This document shows positions 18,182-25,504 of a DNA stretch of 64,000 nucleotides, one piece after another; the first letter of the stretch is position 1; each line of letters begins with the position of its first letter. The position numbers and the translations under genes are program-made. The stretch comes from Kitasatospora cineracea (lineage in GTDB: Bacteria > Actinomycetota > Actinomycetes > Streptomycetales > Streptomycetaceae): contig NZ_RJVJ01000002.1 of assembly GCF_003751605.1 (NCBI RefSeq), positions 310,001-374,000 of the forward strand, read 5' to 3'. Below the pieces are notes generated by a model, which worked only from the letters and a program-made list of their open reading frames with translations, was not told where the DNA came from and made no database searches.

Positions 18182-19327
18182 TCAGGCCGCGTAGTCTTCG
18201 AGCCCGCCGGTGCGGACGGTGTCCAGGGTGAAGCAGTGGAAGCCGCCGCCGAACAGCCGCCGGTGCCGGTGCCGGACCGGGACGACCGTGAAGCCCTCGT
18301 GCTCGAGGACCTTGACGAGTTCCGGGCACGCCTCGTTGACCAGGACCCGGTCGGGGCCGACCGAGAGGACGTTGAGGTCGATGTAGGGGGTGGTCAGGAC
18401 CAGGTCGCCGTCGTCGTACACCGGGAAGTTGGCCTCCTCGGGCTGTGGCGGCACGATCAGCTTCCAGCGGCGGAAGGGTTCCGGCAGCAGGTCGCGGAGC
18501 CCTTCGTGGCGGGCCAGGAAGAGGCCGGGGCGCAGGGCCAGCAGCATGCTGTCGATGTGGTTGTCGCTCATCCGGTGCACCCGGTGGACGCGGCGGGTGC
18601 CGCCGAGGTGGCGTTCCAGCCAGTCGCAGGCGGCGGCGTGGTTGGCGTTGGCGATGTTGACGATGACGTCGCGGCCGAGCCGCAGGCACTGGGCGCCGTC
18701 GAGCATCATCTCGAAGCCGACGTCGTACGGGGAGGGTCGCGGGGCGGAGATCGGTTCGGTCGGTCCGCCGAGGGTGGTCTCGGTGTCGCGGGCGTAGGAG
18801 AGGTCGAAGGAGGCGTCGGTGAGGACCGGCCGCGGCATGGTGGACCAGCGGGCGCCGCGCCGGAAGTACTCGGTGAAGACCGGGGCCAGCAGCCGGGTCT
18901 CCAGGTAGCGGGAGCGGATGGCGGGCGCGGTCTCGATGATCTCGTCGCCGAGGATCAGCGTGTTGTCGCGCAGGTTGAGCGGCGGCACCGGGGCGGCGTT
19001 CCAGCCGAACCCGGCGATCGGGTCCGCGTCGGGGGGCAGCGGGACGGGGCGGTGCACGGTGACGCCGAGGGCGGTGAGGGTGTCGGCCAGGCCCTCGACG
19101 TCCTCGTGGAGTTCCTCCACGTACTGCTGCTTGATCCGCCAGGCGCGGTCGCCGACCGGGCCATGGGCGTTCTGGCGCAGCCGGGGGTAGGCCCAGTCGG
19201 AACGGAACAGGTTCTCGTGGAAGAACAGGTCGAAGGAGAGCTCGCGGTCGTGCGAGGTGTAGTTCGCGGCGGAGCCGACGACGATCTCCTTCAGCGGCGA
19301 CCACTCGTCATGGCTGTTCAGCTGCAT
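18182..19327 (-). CDS. Amidinotransferase (arginine:amine/glycine amidinotransferase-like)
   Basis: The 381-residue enzyme belongs to the L-arginine:glycine/inosamine amidinotransferase family (human AGAT, StrB1, CyrA). It has the N-terminal SHDEWSPLKEIVVGSA, the catalytic His-Asp segment HRMSDNHIDSM at about 255, and the C-terminal catalytic cysteine in GGGFHCFTLD at about 360. It should move the amidino group of arginine onto an amine, making a guanidino compound and ornithine. The ATG at 19327 follows GAAAGAG; longer frames run into the tandem repeat. Its position between a pentapeptide/P450 pair and a PGM1-like ligase suggests it makes a guanidino acid for ligation, or guanylates the peptide itself. 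The acceptor is unknown. Confidence 0.88.
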   Translation of the reverse strand: MQLNSHDEWSPLKEIVVGSAANYTSHDRELSFDLFFHENLFRSDWAYPRLRQNAHGPVGDRAWRIKQQYVEELHEDVEGLADTLTALGVTVHRPVPLPPDADPIAGFGWNAAPVPPLNLRDNTLILGDEIIETAPAIRSRYLETRLLAPVFTEYFRRGARWSTMPRPVLTDASFDLSYARDTETTLGGPTEPISAPRPSPYDVGFEMMLDGAQCLRLGRDVIVNIANANHAAACDWLERHLGGTRRVHRVHRMSDNHIDSMLLALRPGLFLARHEGLRDLLPEPFRRWKLIVPPQPEEANFPVYDDGDLVLTTPYIDLNVLSVGPDRVLVNEACPELVKVLEHEGFTVVPVRHRHRRLFGGGFHCFTLDTVRTGGLEDYAA

Positions 19328-19387
19328 GGGCCACTCTTTCGCGTGGTGGGCTGGCTGGTCACTCTCGCCTGGTGGGCGGGTCCGTGG

Positions 19388-19428
19388 GTGGGGCCGGCGT
19401 GCCGCGTCGGGCGGTGCGCCGGCCCCAC
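19388..19428 (-). terminator. Stem-loop (terminator or attenuator) between pentapeptide ORF and amidinotransferase
   Basis: A perfect 12-bp inverted repeat (19388-19399 GTGGGGCCGGCG; 19417-19428) encloses a 17-base loop. Placed after the putative precursor and before the first tailoring gene, it could stop most transcripts and so favour precursor and P450 expression. Confidence 0.65.
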
Positions 19429-19432
19429 GTCT

Positions 19433-19536
19433 GACGTCTGCTCGTGACGCCTGTTCACGACGCCTGTTCACGACGTCTGCTCAGGACGCCTGTTCAGGAC
19501 GCCTGCTCACGGCGCCTGTTCAGGACGTCTGCTCGG
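19433..19536. repeat. Eight tandem copies of a 13-bp repeat
   Basis: Units alternate between gacgcctgttcac/g and gacgtctgctcag/t variants with no gaps. Most units contain TGA on the minus strand and 13 is not a multiple of three, so the block is not coding. It lies between the pentapeptide ORF and the stem-loop at 19388. It may act as an mRNA element or protein-binding array, or may be a replication-slippage product. Confidence 0.92.
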
Positions 19537-19556
19537 TCGGTGCTCCGGGGCGGGGT

Positions 19557-19574
19557 TCAGTGGTCGTAGCTCAT
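19557..19574 (-). CDS. Putative pentapeptide RiPP precursor (Met-Ser-Tyr-Asp-His)
   Basis: An 18-base ORF, ATG AGC TAC GAC CAC TGA, is preceded by GGGAAGGAG with six bases before the ATG, one of the best ribosome binding sites in the region. The peptide fits M-x-Y-x-H, the form of the biarylitide precursor BytA (MRYYH), in which the P450 BytO links Tyr3 and His5. Here the P450 gene ends 51 bases upstream on the same strand. In known biarylitide loci the precursor precedes the P450, so the order is reversed, and Ser2 and Asp4 differ from the best-known core. Downstream lie a tandem repeat, a stem-loop and amidinotransferase/ligase genes. A chance short ORF is possible but unlikely given the motif, spacing and P450. 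Confidence 0.6.
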   Translation of the reverse strand: MSYDH

Positions 19575-19625
19575 CGCGCGCTCCTTCCCTTTCGGGGCCC
19601 CTGTCGGGGCGGGCCGCCGGACTGC

Positions 19626-20783
19626 TCACCGGTCGATGGCGACCGGGAGCACGTCCAGGCTGCGAACGGTCGCCGTCGGGCGCCGGGTCGGCGGGCCCGC
19701 GAGGCGGAGCCTCCCGGGTGCGCCGAGCAGGCAGACGATCAGCTCCCGTATCGCCACCTGGCCGAACACGGCCCCGACGCACGCGTGCGTTCCCCAGCCG
19801 AACCCCAGGTGACGGTTGGGGGTGCGGTCGAGCAGCAGGGTGTCGGGGTGGGGGAATTCGCGCGGGTCGCGGTTGGCCGCCGCCATCAGGGTCAGCACGA
19901 TCTGTCCGGGCCGGACGGTCGTGCCGTGGATCTCGACCGTCCGGGTGGCGACCCGGCTGGTGCCCTGGGCGGGGCCGTCGTAGCGGATCAGCTCGTTGAC
20001 GCCGGGGGTGAGCAGCCGCGCGTCCTCGAACTCCTCGAGCAGGCCGGGGCGTTGCAGGAGGGTGAGGACCACGTTGCCGACCGTGGCGTAGACCGTGCCG
20101 TAGCTGGCGTTGAACATCATGCCGGTGCTGTTGGAGATGTAGTGCGGCGGGAGGTCGGCCTTGACGGCCCGCTGCTTGACGTCCCGGAGCACCCCGGGCC
20201 GGTCGTCCGCGTCGGCGAACCACTCCTCGGCCAGCGCGTTCAGCCTGGTTCTGGCGCGGTCGCCGCGGGCGGCGTTCTCGGGCTTGAGGCCGGCGTCCAT
20301 GCGCTCGGCGATGGCCGCGGATATCTCGGCGTAATCTTCGGGATCGGGTTCCCGGACGCCCAGCAGGTCGGCGGTGATGGAAAGCGCGAGCGGTGCGGCG
20401 ACTTCACGCATCAGGTCGAAGGAATCGCGCTCGGCGAGTGCGCCGAGGATTCCCGCGGTGCGCCGTCTGGCGCGCAGTCCCACTTCCGGCAGGTCCTGGG
20501 CGTGGAACGCGTTCATGATCAGTGAGCGCATCGGGGCCTGCGCGGGCGGGTCGAGGGTCTGCAGGCTCTGGCGGAACTCGGGGACCTCCTCCCCGGTGCG
20601 CCGCCGGTCGCGGGCGAACACCTCGTGGTTGCGCAGCACGTCCCGGCAGTCCTGGTAGCGGGTCAGGACCCAGGACTTCATGCCCTCGTGCCAGAAGATC
20701 GGGTGTTCTTCGCGCAGCCGGGCGTAGTGCGGATAGGGATTTTCGAGCATGGCCGGATCCAGCGGATCGTAGTGCGGGTCCAC
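19626..20783 (-). CDS. Cytochrome P450, candidate peptide cross-linking enzyme
   Basis: The 385-residue soluble P450 has the K-helix ExxR motif in NELIRYDGP and the heme-thiolate loop GFGWGTHACVGAVFG with its cysteine ligand. The I-helix, MMFNASYGTVYATVG, lacks the usual acidic-Thr pair, a change often seen in P450s that do phenol coupling or other non-hydroxylating chemistry. The GTG at 20783, just before DPHYDPLDP, is chosen because the preceding frame lacks P450-like sequence and GGGA is nearby; it is moderately certain. It is probably the first cistron of the operon and precedes the M-x-Y-x-H pentapeptide ORF, so Tyr-His cross-linking like BytO is the leading hypothesis. It would need ferredoxin and reductase encoded elsewhere. 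Confidence 0.85.
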   Translation of the reverse strand: MDPHYDPLDPAMLENPYPHYARLREEHPIFWHEGMKSWVLTRYQDCRDVLRNHEVFARDRRRTGEEVPEFRQSLQTLDPPAQAPMRSLIMNAFHAQDLPEVGLRARRRTAGILGALAERDSFDLMREVAAPLALSITADLLGVREPDPEDYAEISAAIAERMDAGLKPENAARGDRARTRLNALAEEWFADADDRPGVLRDVKQRAVKADLPPHYISNSTGMMFNASYGTVYATVGNVVLTLLQRPGLLEEFEDARLLTPGVNELIRYDGPAQGTSRVATRTVEIHGTTVRPGQIVLTLMAAANRDPREFPHPDTLLLDRTPNRHLGFGWGTHACVGAVFGQVAIRELIVCLLGAPGRLRLAGPPTRRPTATVRSLDVLPVAIDR

Positions 20784-20898
20784 AGCACAATTCCCAACGG
20801 TTGCCTGTTTTGCAAGGAGTTGGTGATGATTTGGTCCGCATGATGAATGCGCCAGGAATGATCGTCTGTCGCCGGACCGGACTTGTGCGCCGTAAGCG

Positions 20899-20927
20899 AA
20901 TTTATCAATGCGACATGACCCTGGCAA
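20899..20927 (-). promoter_or_regulatory. Candidate promoter of the P450-pentapeptide operon
   Basis: Reading leftward, TTGCCA (20927-20922) and TAAATT (20904-20899) are separated by exactly 17 bases, in AT-rich DNA. The predicted start would leave a leader of about 110 nt before the P450 GTG. Confidence 0.5.
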
Positions 20928-20957
20928 GAGCCCTCAGGAAAGTATTGCGATAGCACC

Positions 20958-20976
20958 GGACGGAAGTATTCCGTCC
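20958..20976. promoter_or_regulatory. Palindromic operator candidate in the divergent region
   Basis: GGACGGAAGTATTCCGTCC is a perfect 8-bp inverted repeat with a three-base spacer, lying about 31 bases upstream of the P450 -35 candidate. It could bind an activator of the cluster or control both directions. No cognate regulator gene is evident in the cluster. Confidence 0.5.
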
Positions 20977-21310
20977 ACAAATGTCCGGAAGTGTCGTGCG
21001 CCGCGGCCGGGGCTCGCGGCGGGTCGGTGCGGACGGCGGGCCGATCGGGTGAAGCCGGACCGGGCGCCGCTCCGACTGCGGTTAGGATCGCCGGGGCTGA
21101 CGTCGCGTCAGGCCGATTCGGGGGAACACCGGGGGACGGCGCCTTGCGCATCCGCACGCACGGGGACGGTGCCACGCGCATCCGCACGCACGCCGCTCGG
21201 GCCTGCCCGCGCCCACCCGTGCCCGCGTCCGCGACGCGCCCCCCTCCCCCGCCAGAAACGTTTCGCCCACGCATCACCCGCTCCCTGACCCTGCCGGAGG
21301 ACACTTCGCC

Positions 21311-23029
21311 ATGACCACCACCGCCACCGCGCCCACCACCGACACGGAGCTGCTCCGGGCCGCCGCCGAGCACGTCCGACGGCACGACACCGCCGCCCTG
21401 CTGCGCGCCCTGCTGCCCGGACTGGACGGGGTGGAGCTGCGGGCACTGACCGACCGCTGCCGGTTCGCGCACACCGCACTGCTGGTCTTCCCGCCGGACG
21501 CCGACGCGCTGCACCGGATGCTCGCCGACGCCGGGCTGCCGGCCGACGCCCCGGCCCGGCCGAGCACGGTGGTGCGCGAGCGGCTGGCGGCCCGGCACGG
21601 CCGGGACGCCTCGGGGCTGGAGGTCGGCATCCTGCGGCCGCCGGTGACCGGGGCGGACGGCGAGCAGCGGGTGGTCGAGGTGTTCGCGCTGACCGTGCCC
21701 CCGGGCTCCGACCTGTCCGAACTCGCCGGCTCGGAACGGGAGTCGCAGCACGAGGCGCACCTCGGCTTCGAGGTGGACCGCCCCGACCCGCTGGTGCTGC
21801 GCGGCCTGTGCGCGCTGTGGGAGCGGCACGGCGCGCGCCCGGACGGCGGCGGCTACAACCCGCACGAGGACGGCACGGTGCTGTACTTCACCGCACCGGC
21901 CGGCTCGAAGGCGGGCTTCGCCCGGGTCGAGCTGTACGCGCCCGGCGACCACCGGGAACTGCTGGCGGAGCACCTGGCCCGGCACCGCGCCGGGCAGCCC
22001 GCCGAGGCGCTGCTGCGGCAGCTGACCGGGGCGTGGACCACGCAGGCGCTGGCGGCCTTCGCCGAGCTGGGCGTCCCGGAGGCGATGGACCCGCAACTCC
22101 CGCGCAGTGCCGAGCAGTTGGCCCATGCGGTGGGGGCGGACCCGGAGACCCTGCGCTCGCTGCTGCGGTACCTGGCGATGCTGGGCGCGGTGGTCCAGGA
22201 CGGCGGCGGCTTCCGGCTCGCCCCGTCCGGGGAACTGCTGCGGGCCGACGCGCCGGGTTCGCTGCGGCCGCTGGCGCTGCTGTACGCGGGGCCGTTCTAC
22301 CGGTCGTTCGGCGAACTGGCCGGGACGGTCCGGACCGGGCAGGTGGCGTTCGACCGGCTGTTCGGCGAGAACCACTTCGACCACTTCGCCCGGGACCCGT
22401 ACCTGGCCGAGCTGTTCGACCGGTCGATGGCGGCGAGCACCCGGATGTTCGACCCGCTGCCGAACCACCCGGCGGTGCGGGCCGCGGCCGCCGCCTCCAC
22501 CCCCGGCGCACCGCGCACGGTGGTCGACCTGGCGGGCGGCACCGGCGAGTTGCTGGCCCGGCTGCTGACCGCGCACCCGGCCCTGCACGGCATGCTGCTG
22601 GAACGCCCGCAGGTCGCGGACGCTGCCCGGGAGTTCCTGGCCGGAGCGGGCTGCGGCGACCGGACGGCCTGCCTGCCGGGCGAGTTCGCGGACGTCCCGC
22701 CGGGCGGGGACGTGTACGTGCTCTCGCGGGTGCTGCACGACTGGACGGACGAGCGCTGCCGGGAGATCCTGCGGCACCTGTCGGCGGCGATGCCCGCGCA
22801 CGCGGACCTGCTGGTGGTGGAACGGCTGCTCCCCGAGGACGACTCCCCCTCCCTGGCCACCGCCTGGGACCTGCACATGCGCTGCAACGTGGGCGGCCGG
22901 GAGCGCACCGCGGAGCACTACGCCCGGCTGTTCGCGGACGCGGGGCTGGAACTGGTCGGCCACGACCCGCTGCCGCTGGACGCCCACGTCCTGCACGTGC
23001 GCAAGTCCGCTTCCACTCCTGGGACCTGA
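21311..23029 (+). CDS. O-methyltransferase (acetylserotonin-OMT family) with long N-terminal extension
   Basis: The 572-residue protein combines about 215 N-terminal residues of unknown fold with a C-terminal O-methyltransferase of the plant COMT/TcmN-like family (about 230-560). That part has a winged-helix dimerisation region (LGVPEAMDPQLPRSAEQLA), the SAM motif VVDLAGGTGELLARLL, and VLSRVLHDWTDERCREIL with the catalytic-type His. Typical enzymes of this family are about 340 residues, so the extension is unusual; it contains HEAHLGFEV and KAGFARVELYAPGDHREL and resembles nothing I recognise. It is divergent from the P450 operon with 527 bases between, so membership of the cluster is plausible but unproven. 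GGAGG lies about ten bases before the ATG. Confidence 0.8.
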   Translation: MTTTATAPTTDTELLRAAAEHVRRHDTAALLRALLPGLDGVELRALTDRCRFAHTALLVFPPDADALHRMLADAGLPADAPARPSTVVRERLAARHGRDASGLEVGILRPPVTGADGEQRVVEVFALTVPPGSDLSELAGSERESQHEAHLGFEVDRPDPLVLRGLCALWERHGARPDGGGYNPHEDGTVLYFTAPAGSKAGFARVELYAPGDHRELLAEHLARHRAGQPAEALLRQLTGAWTTQALAAFAELGVPEAMDPQLPRSAEQLAHAVGADPETLRSLLRYLAMLGAVVQDGGGFRLAPSGELLRADAPGSLRPLALLYAGPFYRSFGELAGTVRTGQVAFDRLFGENHFDHFARDPYLAELFDRSMAASTRMFDPLPNHPAVRAAAAASTPGAPRTVVDLAGGTGELLARLLTAHPALHGMLLERPQVADAAREFLAGAGCGDRTACLPGEFADVPPGGDVYVLSRVLHDWTDERCREILRHLSAAMPAHADLLVVERLLPEDDSPSLATAWDLHMRCNVGGRERTAEHYARLFADAGLELVGHDPLPLDAHVLHVRKSASTPGT

Positions 23030-23046
23030 CGCCCCGGCACGCCCTT

Positions 23047-23775
23047 TCAGTGCTCGTCGAGCGCGCCGAGCGCGGCGGGCGGCCGGGCGCCCGCCGCGGC
23101 GGAGCCGCGCAGCAGGGCGGCGAGGTCGTGCGGGCCGGCCGGTTCGGGGGTCGGGTCGGCGCCGGTGATCCGGTCGAGGCGGAAGCCGCGGCCGGCCCGG
23201 CGGGCGCGGCACCAGGCGATCAGGTACCAGTGGCCGCCCGCGGTGAGCAGCCCGGCCGGTTCGACCAGGCGCTCGCTGCTCCGCCCGGCGGCGTCGGCGT
23301 AGTGCAGGCGCAGCACGGTGCCGGTGGCGAGGGCGTGTTCGACGGCGGCCCGGTGGGCGGCGGCGCCGGGCGGGGCGGGTGCCGCGGGGAGGGCGACGAT
23401 CCGGCGGGCCAGGTCGCGGGCGGTGGCGGCGGCGTCGGCGGGCAGGACGGCGGCGAGTTTCTGCGCGGCGGTGCGGGCCGCGGCGGCGTAGGGCGCGCCG
23501 TGGTCGGTGGCGGCGAGCGCGACGGTGAGCGCGGCGGCCTCCTGCGCGGTGAACCGGACCGGCGGCAGGGTGGTGCGGGGGTCGATGGACCAGCCGCCGC
23601 CCCGTCCGGTGGCGGCCCGGACGGGGAGGCCCGCGGCCATCAGGGCCTGGAGGTCGCGCTGGACGGTGCGGGTGGCGACCTCGAACCGGGCCGCCAGCCG
23701 GGCGACGGTCAGCGGGCGGGGCGCGGCGGCCCGCAACTCCTCGACCAGGGCGTACAGGCGGGCCGTTCGGTTCAC
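23047..23775 (-). CDS. WYL-domain transcriptional regulator (DeoR-type HTH)
   Basis: The 242-residue regulator has an N-terminal helix-turn-helix (RLAARFEVATRTVQRDLQALMAAGLPV, about residues 22-48) and a C-terminal WYL-type domain, here with WYLIAWCRARRAGRGFRLDRI. WYL proteins sense nucleic-acid or small ligands and usually repress or activate neighbouring genes. The GTG start at 23775 matches the family N-terminus (TARLYALVEELR). It follows the alpha/beta hydrolase by ten bases, so the pair likely form one transcript and the hydrolase gene may be a target. Confidence 0.88.
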   Translation of the reverse strand: MNRTARLYALVEELRAAAPRPLTVARLAARFEVATRTVQRDLQALMAAGLPVRAATGRGGGWSIDPRTTLPPVRFTAQEAAALTVALAATDHGAPYAAAARTAAQKLAAVLPADAAATARDLARRIVALPAAPAPPGAAAHRAAVEHALATGTVLRLHYADAAGRSSERLVEPAGLLTAGGHWYLIAWCRARRAGRGFRLDRITGADPTPEPAGPHDLAALLRGSAAAGARPPAALGALDEH

Positions 23776-23785
23776 CCGGAGGACC

Positions 23786-24796
23786 CTACCGGCCCGCGGC
23801 GGCGAGGAACTCCCGCTCGCGGCGGCGTTCGCGGTCGGTGACGGTGAGCGGGTAGAGGGTGAAGCCGTGCATCGCCCCGGCCACCACGTCGAGTTCGGCC
23901 GTCCCGCCCGCCTCCTGCCAGCGCCGGGCCAGCAGCACCGAGTCGTCCAGCAGCGGGTCCTCGGTGCCGACCACGAGCCGGGCCGGCGGCAGACCGGCGA
24001 GGTCCGCGTACAGCGGGGACAGCGCCGGATCGCGGCGCCGCCCGGCATCGGCACCGGGGCTGAACATCTCGTAACTCCCCTGCAGGCTGCGGGTGTTGCT
24101 CAGCAGCGCACGGTCGCCGAAGCTGCGCTGGCTGGGCGTCATCGACAGGTCGTAGGGGCCGAAGGCCAACTGGGCGCCGCAGTAGGCCCCCGGGTGCCCC
24201 GCCCGCAGGCGCAGCAGGGTGAGGACGGCGAGGTGCGCACCGGCCGACTCACCCGCGATCAGCAGCCGGTCGGTGCCGAACTCGGTGACGGCGTGCTCGG
24301 CGAGCCAGCGGGCGGCGCGCTCGCAGTCCTCGGGGGCGGCGGGGTGGGGGTGTTCGGGGGCGAGCCGGTACTCGACGCTGACGACGGCCAGCCGGGTCCC
24401 CAGGGCCAGCTCCCACAGCCGCTCGTCCTGCCCGTCCGCCGACCCGAACGCCCAGCCCCCACCGTGCAGGTGGAGCAGGACGCCCTCGGGGCTGCCGGGA
24501 TCGAGCACCCGGACCCGCACCCCGCCCGGAAGCCGCCGGTCCCGGGCCTGCGGAAGACGCCGGGGCGGCGTGTCACCCCCGAGCCGGTTGCGGCGCAGCC
24601 GGGCGAGCGTCTGCGCGTCGAGCGGTCCGCGACGGGCGGGCCGGCTGCCCGCGGCCCGTTCGAAGGCCCAGTTGAAGGCGAGCGTCTCCTCCAGGCGGTC
24701 GAGGTCCCGCAAGTGGGCGCGCAGGGGGTGCCCGTCGAGGGGCTCGCCGCGCAGGAAGTCGGGGAAGTCGGGCGTGGTGCGGTGCGTCGTCGTCAT
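23786..24796 (-). CDS. Alpha/beta hydrolase, hormone-sensitive lipase family esterase
   Basis: The 336-residue enzyme has the HSL-family oxyanion motif HLHGGGWAFGS at about residue 110, the nucleophile elbow GESAGAHLAVL at about 190, the acid in DPLLDDSVLL and the catalytic His in GAMHGFTLYPL. It should hydrolyse short acyl esters in the cytoplasm. Its substrate is unknown. It lies directly upstream of the WYL regulator gene in the same direction. Confidence 0.88.
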   Translation of the reverse strand: MTTTHRTTPDFPDFLRGEPLDGHPLRAHLRDLDRLEETLAFNWAFERAAGSRPARRGPLDAQTLARLRRNRLGGDTPPRRLPQARDRRLPGGVRVRVLDPGSPEGVLLHLHGGGWAFGSADGQDERLWELALGTRLAVVSVEYRLAPEHPHPAAPEDCERAARWLAEHAVTEFGTDRLLIAGESAGAHLAVLTLLRLRAGHPGAYCGAQLAFGPYDLSMTPSQRSFGDRALLSNTRSLQGSYEMFSPGADAGRRRDPALSPLYADLAGLPPARLVVGTEDPLLDDSVLLARRWQEAGGTAELDVVAGAMHGFTLYPLTVTDRERRREREFLAAAGR

Positions 24797-24882
24797 GCCG
24801 CAGACGCTGCCGGTGCGCGGCGACGACGCTGTGTCACCCTTTCCGGGTGATCCGGGTCACGAGGCGGGCTGCCGGGGCCCGT

Positions 24883-25236
24883 TCAGCCCTTCGGTGCGGA
24901 CAGGACGCAGAACTCGTTGCCCTCCGGGTCGAGGAGGGTCACCCAGTGCTGCCCGTCCTGCGCGGGGTCGACCCGCCGGGCACCGAGGGAGAGCAGCCAG
25001 GCGACCTCGGCCTCCTGGTCGTCGGGGCGGAAGTCGGGGTGGAGCCGGTTCTTCGAAGTCTTCCCCTCGGGGACGGGCACGAAGAGCAGTCCCGGCATCC
25101 GGTCCGGCTCGGGCCGGATCTCGACGATCTCCTCGGTCTCGTCGACCACCACCCAGCCGAGGGCCTCGGCCCACCAGTGCCCGAGGGCGACGGGGTCGGC
25201 GGAGTCGACGATGATCTGTTCCCATTCCAGTGCCAT
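24883..25236 (-). CDS. VOC (glyoxalase/bleomycin-resistance-fold) family protein
   Basis: The 117-residue single-domain protein begins MALEWEQIIVDSADPVALGHWWAEALGW and ends with HWVTLLDPEGNEFCVL, both typical of actinobacterial VOC proteins related to pterin/glyoxalase-like enzymes. The metal or ligand specificity is unknown. An in-frame ATG four codons earlier (25248) is possible; the conserved MALEWEQ start is preferred. It stands apart from neighbours and looks like a single-gene unit. Confidence 0.85.
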   Translation of the reverse strand: MALEWEQIIVDSADPVALGHWWAEALGWVVVDETEEIVEIRPEPDRMPGLLFVPVPEGKTSKNRLHPDFRPDDQEAEVAWLLSLGARRVDPAQDGQHWVTLLDPEGNEFCVLSAPKG

Positions 25237-25504
25237 GGGGATGAGCATAGACAGGGCCGACCGGCCGCCTGAGCAGGGACGATCGCCACCGGCCGCAGGC
25301 CGGGCAGCCCCCTCGGAGGCCGGCCGCCCGCGCCGGTCCCGTCGCCGTTGCCGGCCGGTCGGACGAGACGGGAGGAGCAGCAGGGGTGACGGGTCGTCAG
25401 GCGCGTTGCTCCGCGGGGCGTTCGGCTTCCACGACGGCCGCCGGCCTTCCCGCCCGCCGCCCGGGGCCCTTCCTCCGCGAGGGGTCTCGCGCCGTTCCGG
25501 CCGG

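Larger units (their letters stand above)
20784..21310. other. Divergent control region between P450 operon and methyltransferase gene
   Basis: The part at about 20790-20990 is much richer in A+T than surrounding DNA and holds the promoter-like pair and palindrome listed separately. Further right is a 17-bp direct repeat, gcgcatccgcacgcacg, at 21146-21162 and 21176-21192. GGAGG precedes the ATG at 21311. No precursor-type mini-ORF matching M-x-Y-x-H was found here. Confidence 0.6.

Noticed and set aside
19433-19536. The 13-bp repeat as a coding repeat extending the amidinotransferase N-terminus
   Set aside because: The unit length is not a multiple of three, most copies contain stop codons, and the conserved family start is the ATG at 19327.
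20905-20916. A mini-ORF ATG TCG CAT TGA upstream of the P450, as an alternative precursor
   Set aside because: It encodes only Met-Ser-His, lacks the Tyr of the M-x-Y-x-H form and has no strong ribosome binding site; it also overlaps the proposed promoter.
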